DNA of 64,000 nucleotides from Combretum micranthum (Eukaryota; Streptophyta; Magnoliopsida; Myrtales; Combretaceae). Positions 46,431-58,789 of this stretch are shown one piece after another (within the stretch, counting starts at the first letter, position 1; each line of letters begins with the position of its first letter). Position numbers and translations under genes: made by a program. The stretch covers positions 496,001-560,000 of the forward strand of contig JAMXBD010000639.1 in assembly GCA_024138025.1 (NCBI GenBank), in the 5' to 3' direction. The notes under the pieces were generated by a model that did no database searches, was not told the origin of the DNA, and saw only the letters and a program-made list of their open reading frames with translations.

Positions 46431-46734
46431 AAAATTTAAGTGTAGGACTAACTATCTAAATCCTATTCCAGATTTTGTATTCTAATAATGGTGATGATAA
46501 AAGGATAGGACAGAGTATACAATGGCTACCCAATTTGTGTTGAAATGCGAAATTGCTGGTGGTAATCGTAATTTGACGAAAAAATTACTCCTAAGACAAC
46601 CCATCGAAAACAATTACCCAATTTTGAATAATGAGTAAAATATATTCCCTGTTCACTTATGCATCCATATGATGTGATAATTTGTGATGCTGATGTGTGC
46701 ACATCTCTTCTAGACTTTATATTTTGTTTGGTAA
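46431..46734. other. unassigned sequence
   Basis: A 72-codon minus-strand ORF (46526-46744) has no recognisable feature. May be older gypsy sequence. Confidence 0.3.
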
Positions 46735-47171
46735 AGGAGATCAAGGATTACATGGTGTAGTTGGTTATAATAGATTGTAGTTCAGTAACATATTGTAGTT
46801 GACAACTATTAGAATAGTAACTAATAGACTGTGTAACAGATAGAACATCAGTAAGTATAAATAGCAATGTAAAAGGGGAAACAATAGGGATAAAACCCAT
46901 TTCCAGAAAGATATCTTAATATCCTGAAGAGTTGTTGGCTAACTCGAATAGCCAAAGCATTTACCATCTTCCTTTATAGAGTACCTAGCACACAAAGACA
47001 TCATAGTGTTAGTACTTGAAACCCCAATTTATTGAAGTAGAAGATTTGGGTTGTAGCAATGGACTTATCGAAGAATAGCTAAAGAAAGAGAAGTTTGGAA
47101 GTTTAGTTTATATACCAAGGCTTAAAAAATCTAATGGGTTAGGCTTTGTTATTAAGGATAGTCCTAACATT
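46735..47171 (+). repeat. 5' LTR of the small gypsy-like element
   Basis: Direct repeat with 49258-49660. TATA box TATAAATAG at 46856-46864. The end near TCCTAACA abuts the PBS-like TTTGGTACTC. Confidence 0.7.
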
Positions 47172-47259
47172 TGGTACTCTTGTCACCTTCTTCATCTTGA
47201 TCAATTTTTTTTATTTTAAATTTGCTTACTCTTGTATCCCTTCAAGCTGAAGATGGCAC

Positions 47260-48250
47260 CTGCATTAGAATTGAAAACCTAAGTAGAAGACATAGCATTT
47301 TCCAAGAAATCATTGTTAGAACTTCAAGGACATATTACACAGTTCAGTATGAATCTTGGTAGGATTTTATTGAATCAGAATCCACTTAATGCTCATTAGG
47401 AAACTCAAAGAAACACTCAATCATCATTTTCATTAGTATATCGAAGCAACATAATCAACATTAAAATCAAGTTCAACATTATCAAAAACAACATGATCAA
47501 CTTAGTCAGCAAGATTCATCATCATGAAAATTACAATTTTAATTTCCATCATCCCAATTAGATGTCATCCATGCAATAGTAAATGATATTGACTTTTCAT
47601 TCAATTCTTCAATTCTAAGCTAGATAGATTGAGTCTCAATTAGCCTTGTTATGTTATATTGCAAGCATCATCATTCCAATCACTTTCTCTATCCATATTA
47701 AATATAATCAAGTAAGACATTCCATGTTTTTTTTTTTTAAGATCCTATTTCGTGGGTGTTAAAAGTGCAATTTTTTTTTATCACTACCATATAGATGAAA
47801 TATTATCCTAAGTTTGTATTCTTTGCTATGCAAAATATGACCACTATATGGTACAAGTGTATGGATGAATTCAATCACTTTAAAATATGAGATCATTATG
47901 CCAAGGCACTTTTCATACATTTTGGACCTTTTGAGTATCATTGTAAAGAAGATAGATTTTTTCTTGTTGACATTTAGGAGAGGAGATTCATGATAATGAA
48001 GTAGAGACAGTTAAGATTTCAAAGCAATACATTAATTTTTTTCAAGGATATCAAGTTATTCAAAATGTATTTAGGATTTATTCAACATGGAATGTTGACA
48101 ATTCACAAATGATATTGGCACATGATCCTAACATGGAAAAATAAGGACATGAACAATATATTTTAGTTGAACAAGCTGCTATTGTTGAAGAATCTAATGT
48201 AATTAGTACAAAATAAGTGGGCAACATTCAAGCAAGAGAGCTTGTTGGAT
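47260..48250 (+). pseudogene. gag-like remnant
   Basis: Translation from about 47262 gives MAPALELKT, and later pieces near 47820-47940 read TTIWYKCMDEFNHF and ALFIHFGPFEYHC, resembling the W.(Q/K)WM...F..AL..RFGPSEY segment of plant gypsy gag. Stops are frequent. The remaining interior (48250-49250) contains an 84-codon ORF (48821-49075) of unknown nature. Confidence 0.5.
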
Positions 48251-49257
48251 CTTTTTTGGATTTAGCTTAGGGAATTAATTTTAATTTTTCATGGCCTACT
48301 ACCTACATACTAATACATATTAGTATAGGCAGTCAGCAACGTTCAATAGTCCCATCATCATTGCTAACTGGGAATTTTTTTCAGGTGGCTGTTTCACATG
48401 GACATGTGGACAATAATGATCGTGTTGTGATAGAAACTAGGAATTTTCTACAACCATATTACACTATTATTGCTACATTGAATAGGGTCACCACCAACAT
48501 ACCTTTGGTGTAGGTAGTTGACACTTTCACAAGCTACACATTCATCATTGCCATCTAAAGAAGATCTTATGGGCTAAGACAACAATTAATATTTATATTC
48601 AAACTCATCAGTACATACTTCAACAAATAAGAGACAATAAGTGGAACATAAGACCTTTAGATTTATCAACTATCGAAACTACAAGAAGCAACAAAATTTT
48701 GGAGCATTTTCAAGTAGGTGTTCATGGTTCCACAATGTCTTTAAGATAGGACATAGTTGATCATGTTATGATAGACAACAAATTGTTCATACAAGCATAT
48801 TATTAGCTACATCACTCAATGTGGAGAACAAACTAATAATGTACAAAATACTACACAAGCATCTTGTAGGGGGTATGGAGGAGATGCAAGCGCATGAGCT
48901 TCAAGCACTATCGCATCAGGTTCTCATTGCCGATGTGATTCAGATGGATTTCTCTTTTCAAATTTTTATTACTACCATCAATTTTTACAAATTGGGTAGC
49001 CATCAATTTTTCAACAAAACCTTATCATCATCACAAAAATTTTATATGTTAAGTTTTGTGCAGATTCAAAGGTAGGATAGCACATGGACATTTAGTCTGC
49101 CATTTTCAATGTTTGGAAAATTTTTTCCTACTACTAACATATCCAATGAATTAGGGCGGCTATGTTTTCTCTAGGACAATTATATAAATATGAGGAAGCC
49201 AACAAATATTTTTGAACCATGAGGACAAGGTTGTTTTCAACAGGAGAAGAAATTTTA

Positions 49258-49660
49258 CAACTAGAAAAAGGAGATCAAGGATTACATAATGTAGTTGGTT
49301 ACAATAGTAACTAATAAATTGTAAAGCAAACATAACATCAACAGGTATAAATAGCAATGTAAAAGGGGGAAAACAATAAAGATAGAACTTATTTCTAGAA
49401 AGATATCTTGATATCTTGAGGAGTTGTTGGCTGACTCGAATAGCCAAAGCATTTACCATCTTCCTTTCATAGAGTACCTAGCACACAAACAAATCATAGT
49501 GTTTTACTTGAAACCCTAGTTTATTGAAGAAGAAGAATAAGGTTGAAACAGTGGTTTTACCAAGGAATATCCAAAGAAAGAGAAGTCTAGAAGTTTAGTT
49601 TATACACTAAAGGTTAACAAACTAGTAAGCTAAGCTTTGCTATAAATGAATAGGGTTAGC
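49258..49660 (+). repeat. 3' LTR of the small gypsy-like element
   Basis: Direct repeat of 46735-47171, with TATAAATAG at 49346-49354 and several short deletions relative to the left copy. Confidence 0.7.
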
Positions 49661-51749
49661 CTATGTAACTAATTGATCAAAAGTAAATCATGCTCATATT
49701 CACCAATTGACAAGCTTGAAACTACACAAATTAGAATATTTGTGTTTCCCATTTGATAGCTTTTTATTTTTCATTTATGTTACATAAAGGTACTAAGTCT
49801 ACTGCATAAATATTATGCTATATCATTGAGAAGATGAAAAATAAAAAGTGTCACACAGTCTTAATCCTAATAGTAAGAGAGAAGACTAAAATGCATCCAA
49901 ACAAAAAACTAATAATGCAATAAATCTACTTTTACACTAATATGCTCCTCAATTTCAAAGTGTTAATATTAGTATGAGACTGGGGCATGATCATGAGAAA
50001 TACTTGAGAAAATATTTTTAAGATAAGGGAAATTAAAGTAATAAAACTCTTGGATATCCCTTCCATAGATATAAAATCTTTTAAAGTTGAAACCCTTCAT
50101 TTTCCATATATAAGTCATCTAAAATCTAATCTCTCTTTTGTAAATATTTCAGAAGGATAAACTTCCCTATGAAACCTCAAAGCTCTTAAGAACTCTTTGG
50201 AACAGTAAGATACTGTTGTACTCCTTTATTCATCTTTTCTTAACGCGTTAATGACACGTTTAGTACCTAGACTTTTGCAAACTAAGCAATCAGCTACCTA
50301 AACTTCTATTTTGATTAATTTTGTATCCAGGTAGACTTTTTAAGTGCACTGTTTGTACATCTGTCCACTTTCATTACACTTCACACTGACATGGTATAAT
50401 CAAGGATTCACTATTTGACACATTTTTTTTTGTTTTTCTTTATTTTTTGAAAATCTACATTTGAATTTAAAATCTACATTGTTATCTATACAAAACACTT
50501 CACATAACTGCGGTCATCACATGAAGTATTATACAAACTAATTCAAGCCAAGTTTACATTTTTCTTAACCTCACATTCCTAAAAAACAAATAAAAATGCT
50601 CCTTGACCACATATCCAAAACCTAATATTGTATAATCATGGTAAGATAAAAAGTAAGGTGAATGAGTCAATTCTAAAAATTCCCTATTTTTCTCCATCAT
50701 CCGACTAAAATCCCTACAAAGAGCCCTGGTCGAGGTAAAAATACAAGGGATGTGGGTTAAACTCCAAGTCACAAGTCTTTCTCCGATAATACATACATAG
50801 ACATGAGAACAAAGCAATGGTAGGACTTCGAAGCTTCACCAAGGTGTGCCACAATGGTTAGACAATGATAATCAGTGATGGAGATAATGATGAGCCTTTG
50901 CGAGTTCCAGTAGACATAGCTTGCTCGTTAGTATTTGGTATAAACGACCAATGACTATGATTGTTTGTCATGCGGTATTAGTCTTGATTAGGTGATGTCT
51001 GGATAGTTGTGGAGGAGGTATGGTCATGGGATTACTAATGATGGCTCTACTGAAGCTATGACTCGGTAGTTTAGTTAGGGAAGAAGATGTGTTTTGAAGT
51101 CATGGGTCTAGGCTATGATGTTGGTTCACTAGTCAATGAGGTCAGTGGTGGATTTAGAGAGAGAGAAACAAGGGGGTGGGGGCTTGGAGAGAGAAATTGA
51201 ATTGAAGAAGATGAAGTTTAGAAGATCAAGTCTTAAGAGTGCTGTTTAGAGAGAGATTTGATATAAAAGAGATTAAATATAATATGTGCTACAGTAAGAA
51301 ATCATCACAAAATTAAAAAAAAAAACTTTAATATTATGTATTTTATTTTTATTTTTATTTTTCTTAATCAACCTAATAATAGAAATCTTAATTTTTGTTT
51401 TAGAAGAGAATCCAATTTCAAGAAAAAGAAAAAAGTATCCAATTAAAAAAAGAAAGCAAAAACAAGACTCTTTTATAATTTTCACTTTTATTTTTTTGGT
51501 AAAATAAAATAACAAAAACCAATCTAAAAAGAAAATTGGTTGAGACACTTTTACAAAATCATTTTTCTATTTTTCATGTAGGACAATGTGAAATTTCAGA
51601 ACAATGGAGCATGCAGATGGTTCAAGTTAACTTAACAAAAATGCCATTTAGGTTTGGAAATGGAGGGTTACAAAATCATTATGAAATTCCAATTCTCAAA
51701 CACAATTTCTTAAACTTGTCTTCTTCCAAAAATCCTTAAGCAAAAATAT
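49661..51749. other. intergenic sequence
   Basis: The stretch 50240-50400 (GTTTAGTACCTAGACTTTTG) resembles an arm of a MITE, but no partner arm was found. ORFs at 50554-50817 (minus) and 51536-51739 (plus) carry no recognisable motif. 51300-51540 is very A/T-rich. Confidence 0.4.
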
Positions 51750-51937
51750 AGATATTTTATGATTGAAAATTCCTTTATATATATACACACACACACATAT
51801 ATAATATAGACTCATATTATATGCATGATTTTATGATATTACATCAATATAAAGTTCGTAAACAATTTTGCGAAAGATAGATTTTGTAAAGGGTCATTCT
51901 TTGACTTGTAATAAATTGTCTATTTTGTAAATTCGTG
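51750..51937 (-). mobile_element. outermost family A LTR fragment, left piece
   Basis: The left remnant of a third family A copy, split from its right piece (59938-61445) by the LTR at 51938-59932. Similarity to the other copies is weak on this side and rests mainly on the target duplication that joins the two pieces. Confidence 0.4.
51933..51937. other. target site duplication TCGTG, left
   Basis: TCGTG at 51933-51937 is repeated at 59933-59937, on either side of the outer LTR. Confidence 0.85.
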
Positions 51938-52227
51938 TGTCACGGCCCGAGGGGTACCCTAAACGTGGCAGTCCACCGTACACAATATTAAAGCCTAAGA
52001 ATGACTACCTCAGTCATGCAGAGGCTTCCATATCATGTACAAGGCGTACATCACAACTAAGTGAACGCATCGAAGTAGCGCAATTTACAATGATAATAAA
52101 TAAGTAACAAGGCAAAGAGAATACTTATCATAAAACATAAACATAGCAAATTATAATTCTTAGAGGTATATCCCTCTATTTTCTTCAAATCAAAATAACT
52201 ATACATCTTAGAATTTCCAAACCCTAA

Positions 52228-52232
52228 CATAG
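52228..52232. other. target site duplication CATAG, left
   Basis: CATAG at 52228-52232 is repeated at 55961-55965. Confidence 0.88.
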
Positions 52233-52845
52233 TGTCACGCCCCAATGAGTACCCTAAACGTGACAGTCCGCCACACTCAATATTAAAGCTTAGGTATGAC
52301 AACCTTAGTCATTTCCAAAAGCTTTTATATTAAGTGTAAGGCTTACTTTCACAATCTTGGAGGACCATATGTGGAATAAGGAAGTTTAAGGAGATATAAA
52401 AACATATTAAGAAAAGAGGATTCACAACAATTATTTGTTCATGGCAAGGACTTTACAAACTTAAGGACAACTCCCTAAATTACTAATCTATTATATACAT
52501 ATTAACATGCTAATACCAAGCTATACTTTATTCAGATTTCTAATGTTAAAAAGGGATTACCTGCCCGCATGGTCCACGTGGCCTTAACCATAAATAAGGG
52601 AACTGCAAAAGATATCTATTGGGGTATAAGTTACTAGGCTTAGTGAGTAAATCCCAAAATTTATACTCGAAGTAAATTATCAATCAAGTTTATTATTCAG
52701 ACGTATGAAATGCAACAACCACGTGAGCATACAAGACATATGACTTTCCGGGAATCATATGTTGAATGAATTTACGCCCTTCATTCGGGGTTGGGTATTC
52801 AGGCCAATTACAGCCACAACTTTTGAAAACACTTTTATAGATCTT

Positions 52846-53008
52846 ACCGGCTCCTATACGCCATCAAAAATTTGTAGTTATTACAGGCTCCTACTAGCCA
52901 TCAAAACTTGTAGTTATTACAGGCTCCTACTAGCCATCAAAAACTTGTAGTTATTACAGGCTACTACTAGCCACCAAATTTGTAGTTTTTACCGGCTCCT
53001 ACTCGCCA
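52846..53008. repeat. tandem array, about 36-38-bp unit, 4.5 copies
   Basis: Units begin at 52846, 52883, 52919, 52956 and 52991 with AC(A/C)GGCTCCTACTAGCCA or a variant, then TCAAAA.TTGTAGTTATT. It makes the repeated peptide in the 52759-52950 frame. This is a local expansion: the equivalent place in the outer copy (near 56280-56400) lacks it. Confidence 0.9.
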
Positions 53009-55245
53009 CTTACATGATATACCGGTTATGTCTACCACCACTATTATACTCTTGTCCACCAATTGTATAGTAGTGAATGCCAATGTGACTCAACATATGA
53101 AATGCATGAATAATTTCTTTAATTAAAGTCTAGTAGTTACGTTTAAATTCTTTCAAGTGATCAATCAATTTCAAACATTTCAAGATATTAATTCACATAC
53201 AACTTTATTACAACAAATCGAGTCCGATATACTTATTATTCTTTCAACATATATCATACACTTCCTTTTGATTTTTCTTAAATTCTAGTGCAACTAATTT
53301 TACAAGCACAATCAAGAGTATGAAAAATAACGGGGAATAACTCACGATGCCATTGTCGTCTATTCTTCTAAGCGGATGAGTCGGTCACACACTCCACTTA
53401 ATTGTAATAGTCCTCGGGGTAAAGGATCCTTCCTCGGGTTACCTAACCAAAGAAAATACCCACAATGAGTTTTTCTTGAAGATTTTCTTGAATTTTGACA
53501 AAACAATGTCAAAGAACGTTAAAGTTCGTATAGAAGAATGTTCCAACTTAAAATGGCCATAACTTGGTCATTTTAACTCGGAATCGCGCATATAATATAC
53601 CGATTTCTATCTACTCGAAAAGATCTACCCATTTCTAAAATTATTTCCCACAAACAAAGCCATATAGGTTCCGAAAAAGTGGCGACAAAATTCACCACGG
53701 ATTTTCCAAGTAAAAACAACTTTGTTTCAAGAAATCAAAATTTGTTTGATAAATACTTAGTTATCTATATAGTTGAAAAATTCTCTTTCTATAACTATAT
53801 AACTCATATTTAAGCATGCTCAAGTGTCTTGTTGTCCAACTTATTTTTCTTAGATAAAACAATGTGGGTTGAAACTTTTCGGAAATTGTTTTTGTAAATT
53901 TCTTTGAAATGAATACCTTGTTTTCTTTATTTTCTAAAAATGTTTTATGTTGGTTTCATTTATCTTTTCTAAGTGACCTTTGAAAATGAAATTTCTACTT
54001 TCTAATTACATTAATACTATATTTGAAGTTTTCTAGGAAATATGCTTTTCTTCATTTTTCTTGTGTCAATTCCTTTATTTACTTGTTTTGTAAAAATCTT
54101 TACTTGATATTTCTCATTCTTTTTCTCATGTCTCATTTTTTCAAAAATAATCATTCATGCATGAAAATTTGTTTTCTTTATAAAAACAATGTGGAACAAT
54201 TAAGGACTTTTTGTAGAAAAACTAATTTCTATAATCTCATTAACTTCTCCTTGTTAACTCGAAAGAAATAACTTTATTATTTTCAAACCATAAATTTTCT
54301 TTGCCTATTTGTTTAAAAATTTCCTTAGTCATCCATCTTATGTTCTTTCTTTATGAAAAGAACCATTTTTGTTAACAAAATATTTTCTTTTGAAAAACAA
54401 GGTAGAGTAACAAAGATTTAAGTAGCTTTTTAAGTAAAAATAGTTTCTAAATTCATAGTGAATTCTTTTTGTAATTTGAAAATGAATGAGTTTATTTTCG
54501 TTATCTTATATTTTTATGTTTCGCATAAACTTATTCCTAAGTGACAAAAAGCCTTCTTTTATTTGATTATCTTTAGAAAATAAAACTTTTGGACAACAAT
54601 CTAAATGAACATGATTATGAGAATAATAATAATAAACAAAATAACATAAAGCATAAATAATAAAGTCAAGTATTGGAGTCTTAGCTTTTTCAAGGCTCCC
54701 GGGACTAAGAAATAAACTAGTCCCATAAAAAGAAATGAAAGAAGGAAAAGCTTGTTTTGACTTGATGAGGACAAGTCTAAGACTAGAGACTAGTCTTAAA
54801 AACAACTTGAAATAAATAAATTGCATTGAAGTAAATAAATTGCATGAAAGGTAAATAAATTGCAAGATTATGAGCTTACATGCTCTAAATAGTATATATA
54901 GCTATATAGATATAGTAGATAGTTATGAACATAAAAGAGACATAAATGAACATAAGAAAAACATAATGAATATATAAGGGAAACATGAACATAAAGGAAT
55001 TGTGGTTATGAACAAAAACAAAGTATGAACCTATTGTTGCTTTCTTAACCTTCATGGTTTTAGAAAACACACACTAAGCTCATACTAAGTAGATGAACAT
55101 GAAGAAATCTTGAGAAATTCCTTACCTAAAGAAAGCTAAACTAAGAAGACTTCTTGAAAGGAACTCTTGAGAGGAATTGGAGAGAAATTTTGCTATAATA
55201 GCTTTAGAGAAGAAGTGGTGTGAAAGAAGTGAAAGAGGAGGGGGG

Positions 55246-55254
55246 TATTTATAG
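55246..55254 (-). promoter_or_regulatory. TATA box of inner family A LTR
   Basis: Minus strand CTATAAATA, followed by a C/T-rich leader and an AG/GTAAGG donor-like site at 55126. Confidence 0.65.
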
Positions 55255-58200
55255 GATTTTGAGGAGTGATTTTTGTGTGATTAAATAAAGCAAAATTAAA
55301 ACAATTTGAGAGAGGGAGAGGGACAAGGGGCGCCGGCCATGCTTGTAGGAGGGGGAGGATGATTTAATTTTTTGACTTTTTGGAAAATAAGAGATGTAAT
55401 TTGTAAGGTAGATGTGATATAAAGTTATGGGAAAGGTAAAAAGTTAAGATTATAGGTTATGTAGAGTGTAAGAGTAGGTGTAAGAAAAAGTAGAGATAAA
55501 AGAATAGTGTAGAATAGTAATGAATAGTGTAATGTAAAGTAGATATGACAATTAAAGTACCGGTAGTAAGAAAATACGCGTATAATAGCTATATCTGTTA
55601 TTTTTACTTACCGAAAAATTACGAAATTGATATTTTTGGAAAACTTATATTTTTACGAGTCTAACGGTGTATTCGGAATATTTTTACTAGTCCGGGCTTC
55701 CGGACACGTTTTTCGAGGACTGTGTCCGATCGGGTTCGAAGGACACCCGAATTTCGCGAAACTGAAACTTTTATAAAACCTATGGTTATTACGGACTATT
55801 CGAGCTAATTATCCCAACTTCGTTTTTCAGGGCCAAAGAAAACGGCAATGCCGGATTTAGATGGATACGGTAAACTAGGGTTTTGTTGACCTTCAGGGTT
55901 TCGTTTGACTTCCGGTTAGGGTTTCGTGCTAAACCGATCTCGAAAATTTAGGGGTTTACACATAGCATACATTACATATAAGGAACTTTACAAGATAACT
56001 TCATCTTATGTTCCTATTGCCTTCGTAAATGTTTAACATCCTCCTACGACTTCCTTAATGTCATGATCTTCGATTAAAGGGTATAAGCTTACAACTAGCT
56101 TAATGACGTATTCCTTTTCATTCGCACCATGGTTTCAAGTTCATTTAAATTTTCATACATATGCTATGCATTCAATGCAATAATCACGTGACTTCACAAA
56201 TATATATAGTTATTCGGAAACCACATATAGAATGAATTTACCCCTTCGTATCGAAGGTTAAGGAATCAATGATGAAGATCTGCGACCTTCTATTACTAGC
56301 CCCTAGATCCCCACCCAAAGCGTTTGGTTGGCTCGGCTCCAAACCTAGAATCACATTCCCTGAGCAATTTGGATTCTTTAGGAAGGAACATGGCCCGTGA
56401 CCCACCACGATAACAACCAATCCAACTCTACGGTAGGAGTAGTAGCCTTCCGAAAGAAATGTCACTTGATGGATGCTATACGTGAGTGTTTTATTTTTCT
56501 TAAGCCAAACCTTATTAAGGTTTATTAGGGGGTGATCAATCATTTTGGCAAGCAATAAGAAATCATATAAGTAAGTAAACAAATACTTAAACAGGCAATT
56601 TGAAGTTGCGATATTCTTAATTTTCATTTCACACATAAGCATAGAATCGCATATATACATATCCCCAAATTCCCTATACATATCCATTTTTTATTTTACT
56701 TAGTATACTAATGCCAATACTTTACAAGCACAAAAAGGTAACGAAATTAAGAGGAATAACTTACTTGTCCATTTCGCAATCTTCTTTGTTGTAGCAATCC
56801 TCAGGAAGAGTAATCTCGTATCCTTCGTCACCTAGACAAAAGAAACACCCGGGATGAGTATTTCATAGAAATTCTACTTACACTTTCTAATTCTATTTCA
56901 CTATGTTCGTCAAAATCGTATAAAATGAAATTCCAATTTAAAATGGACATAACTTGGTCATTTTAACTTGAAATTTCGCATATAACATTCCGTTTTCTAC
57001 CTATTCGAAAAGATCTAACCATTTATAAGGTTATTTTTTTCATATAAGGTCATTTAGGTTTCGAAACCATAGGGTATAGATTTAAAACGAATATTTCTAG
57101 ATTTTGCGAAACAATTTTCCAACTCAACTTCATTAAAAAATCCTTTGATAATAATATATATATATATATATATAATTGATAAATCCCTTTAGTATATAGA
57201 TAGGCTTACTTTATATGCAAAAATTCTAATGGTAGTGTCTCAACAATTTATTTCATAAAACAATTCATTTTGAAATGTTAAAACTTAACTTGACAATTTT
57301 CCTTTTCAAGTATTTTGAAGAAACTTTATATTTTCCTAGATTATTATAAATGAGTATATTTTTATTTTATTTTCCTCATTTCTTTTTCTAAAACAAGTAA
57401 ATTTTTCCTTTAACTTTGGTCTTTTATAATTTTTACTTCTAGTGATAAAAAATCAAATTTATCAAAAGTCTATTAAGTTATTGATAACCTATTTAAAAAT
57501 TTGCATTTAGAATGGTTTTAGAAAATGAGGCTTTTCTTCTTATATTTCTTATTTAAAATATAAGTTCTTATTTTCTAAAACTTGGTTTTTTATTTCCTTT
57601 ACAGATTTTTATTTGAAAAGAATCCTCTTTATTGTTAAAATCTTTTATTTTTTTATTTTACCATATTTATATTCTTTGAAAATAATTCCTTCTTTAGAAA
57701 CTTGAAAAATTATTATTTTCCTACGTGGGTTTATAACTTTATGGGTTGATTTTATCTTAACTTTGAAAACTAGTTTGATTCTTGGTTTTGTTATGGAGTT
57801 TAAAAGAGTTTAATCTTAAACTTTTTTGTGAAAACTTTGAATACCAACAAATTATTTTCCTCAAACTTAGGTTACCATATTATGAAAAGAAAGTATTTAT
57901 TTCTTATGTTTCCTTGGTAAAACTATCTTTTTTATTTGAGAAAACTTGTATTACTCTATTTATATTTTGTTGATGACAATTCTATTATTTAATGACAAGT
58001 TACATAATAGAAAATTTAGTTTTAAGTTCCTTTAATAAAGTAAAATTCTACTTTTAAATTTAGTTGAGACAATATCATTATGTATATGCAAGTATTATGA
58101 GCATGTAAAGTATCCCGGTCAAGTATTGGGAGCCTTAGCTTCATCAAGGCATCCCGAGGCTAAGAATAGACTAGTCCCAAAAATTATAAAGAAAAGAAAG

Positions 58201-58780
58201 AAAATGTTGTTTTGACTTGATATGGACAAGTTTAAAACTAGAAAGACTAGTTTTGAAATAGCATGAATATAAATAAATTGCAAGGCATTAAATTAAATAA
58301 ATAACAAGTGAGCTTATATACTCTAAAGATTATATATAAATACATAAATATATTTAGTTAGATATGAATAAGAAATTAGCATAATAACAACAATAAAACC
58401 AACATATATATATGAACATAATAACAACATAATAAAAGTTGAATTTCATGTACAAGAACAAGACATAAACATGTTGTTGCTTTTACTACTCATATGAGTT
58501 TCAAAACAACACCATAGTCATGTTAAGTTACATGACATGGGTAAATAAATAGGAATAGGAGTTTTACCTAAAGTGTTCATGGCATAGGAAGAAGCTAGTG
58601 AATGTATAGTTATGTGGTTAATGAGAAATGATAATTGGATTGTGTAGAGAGAAATTTTGTGAGTATTTGGTGATAGAGAGTTTTGGTAGAGGAAAATTTT
58701 GTGGAGAGTGTTTGTGTAGAAAATTTGAGAGAGTTTGGGTAGTAGAATGAATTGTGTGAAAGAATGAAAGAGGAATTGGG

Positions 58781-58789
58781 TATTTATAG
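58781..58789 (-). promoter_or_regulatory. TATA box of outer family A LTR
   Basis: Minus strand CTATAAATA, with AG/GTAAAAC at 58568 downstream, as in the other copies. Confidence 0.65.

Larger units (their letters stand above)
46735..49660 (+). mobile_element. small non-autonomous gypsy-like LTR element
   Basis: Two direct repeats of about 400 bp (46735-47171 and 49258-49660) flank about 2.1 kb. Each contains TATAAATAGCAATGTAAAAG and a shared block around CTCGAATAGCCAAAGCATTT. After the left LTR comes TTTGGTACTC, PBS-like. Before the right LTR lie a GAGGACAAGGTTG segment, typical of gypsy 3' ends, and GAAAAAGGAGA as PPT. The interior holds only gag-like debris, with no RT or integrase motif seen, so it is read as non-autonomous. 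LTR edges are approximate. Confidence 0.7.
52233..55960 (-). mobile_element. family A solo LTR (inner), 3728 bp, perfect CATAG duplication
   Basis: Begins TGTCACGCCCCAATGAG and ends TTAGGGGTTTACA, exactly flanked by CATAG. Its first bases closely match the outer copy (51938 onward): GTACCCTAAACGTG(A/G)CAGTCC is shared. On the minus strand it has CTATAAATA (55254-55246), a leader, and AG/GTAAGG (55126). No coding domains. It is younger than the outer LTR, which it interrupts 295 bp from the terminus. Confidence 0.9.

Noticed and set aside
50240..50560. MITE suggested by GTTTAGTACCTAGACTTTTG
   Set aside because: No inverted partner arm or target duplication could be found nearby.
52846..53008. 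Regularly spaced repeats resembling a CRISPR array
   Set aside because: The unit is one continuous 36-38-bp tandem repeat without unique spacers, inside a plant LTR.
56238..56687. 149-codon minus-strand ORF
   Set aside because: It lies inside the outer family A LTR, is not preserved in the inner copy, and has no recognisable domain.
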